Source: Lachnospiraceae bacterium (GTDB taxonomy: Bacteria; Bacillota; Clostridia; Lachnospirales; Lachnospiraceae). From it: 64,000 nucleotides of DNA. Under the pieces are notes generated by a model, which was given only the letters and a program-made list of their open reading frames with translations, searched no databases and was not told the DNA's origin. The stretch spans positions 27,284 through 91,283 of the forward strand of contig VSNQ01000003.1 of assembly GCA_009774395.1 (NCBI GenBank). The letters are read 5' to 3'. This document shows positions 62,291 to 64,000 of this stretch, in pieces; the first letter of the stretch is position 1, and every line of letters begins with the position of its first letter. The translations under genes and the position numbers were made by a program.

Positions 62291-62397
62291 TACATCGCAG
62301 ACTATTTAGAACCTGAATTGTGCAAAAATAAGCGTATAAAAGGGAAGGAATGCTTGAAAATTAAACCCTTGCGGCTTTGTATACGCTAAAATCCTGC

Positions 62398-62502
62398 ATT
62401 ATTTATACTGGCGAACGCCAAAATTTGCCAATAACACCGACTCACGAGCGCAATAATCTTGAGCAATATGGTAAAGTTTATCGCTCGTGAGTATAGGTTC
62501 TA
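62398..62502. repeat. Chimeric palindromic repeat (E- and B-like ends)
   Basis: tttatactggcgaacgccaaaatttgcc at one end resembles family E; actcacgagcgcaataatc ... tatcgctcgtgagtata at the other is an inverted family B end. It may terminate the nahK operon. Confidence 0.55.
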
Positions 62503-62570
62503 AAAACAAATAGGAAATTTTAATTTATTGAATATTTCGGCTGGAAACAAATATTCGGGCTAAACAGTTC

Positions 62571-62987
62571 CTAAAGTACCTTTCTCATAAACATTTCCAT
62601 TGGCTGATCCAATGGCGTGCCGCCAAGCAAAAGCGCTCCGCAGTCTATATAGCCTAATTTTCTGTAAAAGTGCTGGGCATCTTCGTCTACTTGCGTCGAT
62701 ATCAGAACCATTTTATAGTTTTGCTTTTTCATATCCGCCTCCCATAACTGCATTGCTTCTGTGCCAATTCCCTGCTTCCGATATTTGTCTTCTATAAAAA
62801 TAAGATTTAAAAAAGGCAGATTGTCCCATAACACAGAATAATACATTAAGCCTGCGCGGTTATTTTCCTTCCATATAATATATCCTGTTTTTGTATATAA
62901 ACGGTATGCATACTGTTGTTCGTTTATATGCGGCTCTATTTTCATTACATAAGGTTTATCTTCTGGTTGGAAATAGTTTAGATGCAT
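62571..62987 (-). CDS. GNAT family N-acetyltransferase
   Basis: 138 residues. Acetyl-CoA loop YRKQGIGTEAMQLWEADM (R-x-x-G-I-G-T), the preceding strand LIFIEDKY, then VLISTQVDEDAQHFYRKLGYIDCGALLLG. A compact, complete GNAT domain. GGAAAGGAAGAAATAAAAAT precedes the ATG. Substrate unknown. It stands alone. Confidence 0.88.
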   Translation of the reverse strand: MHLNYFQPEDKPYVMKIEPHINEQQYAYRLYTKTGYIIWKENNRAGLMYYSVLWDNLPFLNLIFIEDKYRKQGIGTEAMQLWEADMKKQNYKMVLISTQVDEDAQHFYRKLGYIDCGALLLGGTPLDQPMEMFMRKVL

Positions 62988-63111
62988 ATTTTTATTTCTT
63001 CCTTTCCTTAAAATCCTTGTACTATCTGTATTCTATTACTTCGGCAACTAAATATCGCAAGGGTTTTGCGCTGAATAATCTATTTGAAACCTTTTAATAA
63101 TATTGATGAGC

Positions 63112-63175
63112 CAGTGCGCAGCCGATGCGCCGCTTTAGTGGCATATTTTCTCTGCATCGGCGTGTGCACAAAAAG
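63112..63175. repeat. Family F repeat fragment
   Basis: cagtgcgcagccgatgcgccgctttagtggcatattttctctgcatcggcgtgtgcacaaaaa, matching the middle of the 22733 copy. It cuts the kinase gene stub at 63165-63262. Confidence 0.7.
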
Positions 63176-63262
63176 ACAGCACGCCACAAGGAGCGTCCCT
63201 AACAGCGACAAGAAGAATATTGAATAGGTGGGAAAAGGGGTACGGTAGCCAGATTGCTTCAT
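63165..63262 (-). pseudogene. N-terminal stub of a histidine kinase
   Basis: ATG at 63262 directly after the regulator's stop (TAAATG), reading MKQSGYRTPFPTYSIFFLSLLG and then TLLVACCLFVHT, a typical kinase first membrane span. After about 32 residues it runs into a family F repeat (PMQRKYATKAAHRL...). The rest is absent. Confidence 0.65.
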
Positions 63263-63688
63263 TTAATCAGTTCTTTTCTTTAGCTTATAGCCTAAGCCTT
63301 TTATTGTTATCAGTTGTTTCGGGCTTGGTGGGGTATCTTCGATTTTTTCCCGAATATGACGGATATGTATCATAATTGTGTTATCACAAGTGCTGCTGCA
63401 TTACCCATACACCTGTTCATATAGCCGTTCTTAGCTGATAATCTTATCTGCATTTTCCATGAGATAAGACAATAGCAGAAATTCGCTCCTGGTCAAATCA
63501 ATTTCCTTTCCATTTTTATAAATCCGACTGCTTTCTTTATCAAGCGTAAACTCTCCGATAGTCAACATCCCTTTACATTGTCCGCAGGACATCCCAAGTA
63601 TCTTGTCAATATCATCATTCTTTGAGGAAAGAAACAGGATAGAACAAAACGAAAACTCTGCTTCCGAAGCAGAAATATACTCTAACAT
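63263..63688 (-). pseudogene. Decayed OmpR-type response regulator
   Basis: Reads FCSILFLSSKNDDIDKILG (receiver strand 4 region), then jumps to LTIGEFTLDKESSRIYKNG and the winged helix EIDLTRSEFLLLSYLMENADKIIS. A TAA follows (where Lys is expected), then ERLYEQVYG, a second TAA, and NTIMIHIRHIREKIEDTPPSPKQLITIKGLGYKLKK. The first receiver half and its tail (K-P region) are deleted. Two stops plus deletions make it a pseudogene. Confidence 0.85.
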
Positions 63689-63758
63689 CTTTATTCACCC
63701 TCTAATCTCTATCAGTATAATTATATAGGTTCATCCGGATAACTTCAAGCTACTCTTT

Positions 63759-64000
63759 AAAAGCAAAGCAAATTGTTTTGGCGACTTTAAGGCTTTTGAG
63801 GAATCAATCAAGGGAGCCGGGAAATGGCGCAAGGAGAGCCGGAAAAAGGTATGCGACGAAATGTATATATCCCCGCACTACCTTGCGAATATTGAGAACA
63901 AGAAACAGCCCCCATCTTACAGATATTCAATCATAATACATAAAATATATACGAAAAGCATACACTTTTTAAATTTTATATTTTATATCAATTTTTTGTA
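63759..64000 (+). pseudogene. Fragment of a mobile-element XRE-type regulator
   Basis: Without a start codon the frame reads FGDFKAFEESIKGAGKWRKESRKK, then VCDEMYISPHYLANIENKKQPPS, as in the small regulators of Tn916-like conjugative elements (S-R-K-K-V-C ... Y-I-S-P-R-Y-L-A-N-I-E-N-K-G-Q-x-P-S). After that the frame continues in unrelated AT-rich sequence to the window end. It suggests a conjugative-element scar at the right edge. Confidence 0.65.

Overview
The window looks like chromosomal DNA (or a large secondary replicon) of a low-to-moderate G+C, spore-lineage gut Clostridium relative, most like Lachnospiraceae. The grounds are SpoIID-like and SpoIIQ-like proteins, a T-box leader before thrS, AGGAGG ribosome-binding sites, PcsB/CwlO-like NlpC/P60 and trigger-factor-like lipoproteins, and an operon for host glycans (galacto-/lacto-N-biose). 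No rRNA, tRNA or CRISPR was found.

Layout. 1-4.6 kb (minus): a membrane-anchored protein running off the left edge, a lone ABC ATPase, a Rep_3-type replication initiator and a DUF3737 beta-helix protein. 5-10 kb: a lipoprotein and a heterodimeric ABC exporter. 10.6-17.7 kb (minus): a SUKH protein, then an operon read as VTC-domain protein, DUF4956 membrane protein, DUF4353 carbohydrate-binding lipoprotein, response regulator, histidine kinase. 18-23 kb: GNAT, ECF sigma factor with DUF4179 partner, XRE regulator, RtcB ligase. 24-30 kb: a serine recombinase broken by a stop codon, then CotH kinase, a second VTC protein, a second DUF4956 protein and a GT-C-like membrane protein. 29.7-37 kb (minus): amidohydrolase, SpoIIQ-like, SpoIID-like, acyltransferase, DUF4261 protein, galE. 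37-41 kb is a decay zone: fragments of an aminoglycoside adenylyltransferase, a glycosyltransferase and a 2'-5' RNA ligase, around a T-box-controlled thrS. 41-47 kb: an unknown protein, a 1700-residue DUF4132 protein and a DUF3592 protein, apparently of different base composition. 47-54.6 kb: cell-envelope genes, a cysteine hydrolase, a GNAT, a broken chemoreceptor and an AraC regulator. 55.4-62.3 kb: sugar ABC transporter, DUF6903 peptide, GH112 phosphorylase and N-acetylhexosamine kinase. The right edge holds the remains of a two-component system and of a mobile-element regulator.

Two things stand out. First, two separate VTC + DUF4956 modules lie 8 kb apart, one with a DUF4353 protein and a two-component system, the other with a CotH kinase and a GT-C-like protein. 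Second, nearly every longer intergenic gap is filled with dispersed, mostly palindromic repeats of about 60-170 bp. I sort these into seven families, A to G. Family C has diverged copies whose stems are preserved by compensatory changes and which offer two mutually exclusive pairings; this is the best candidate here for an undescribed structured element. Family F copies sit inside or against reading frames, once in an ABC ATPase domain.
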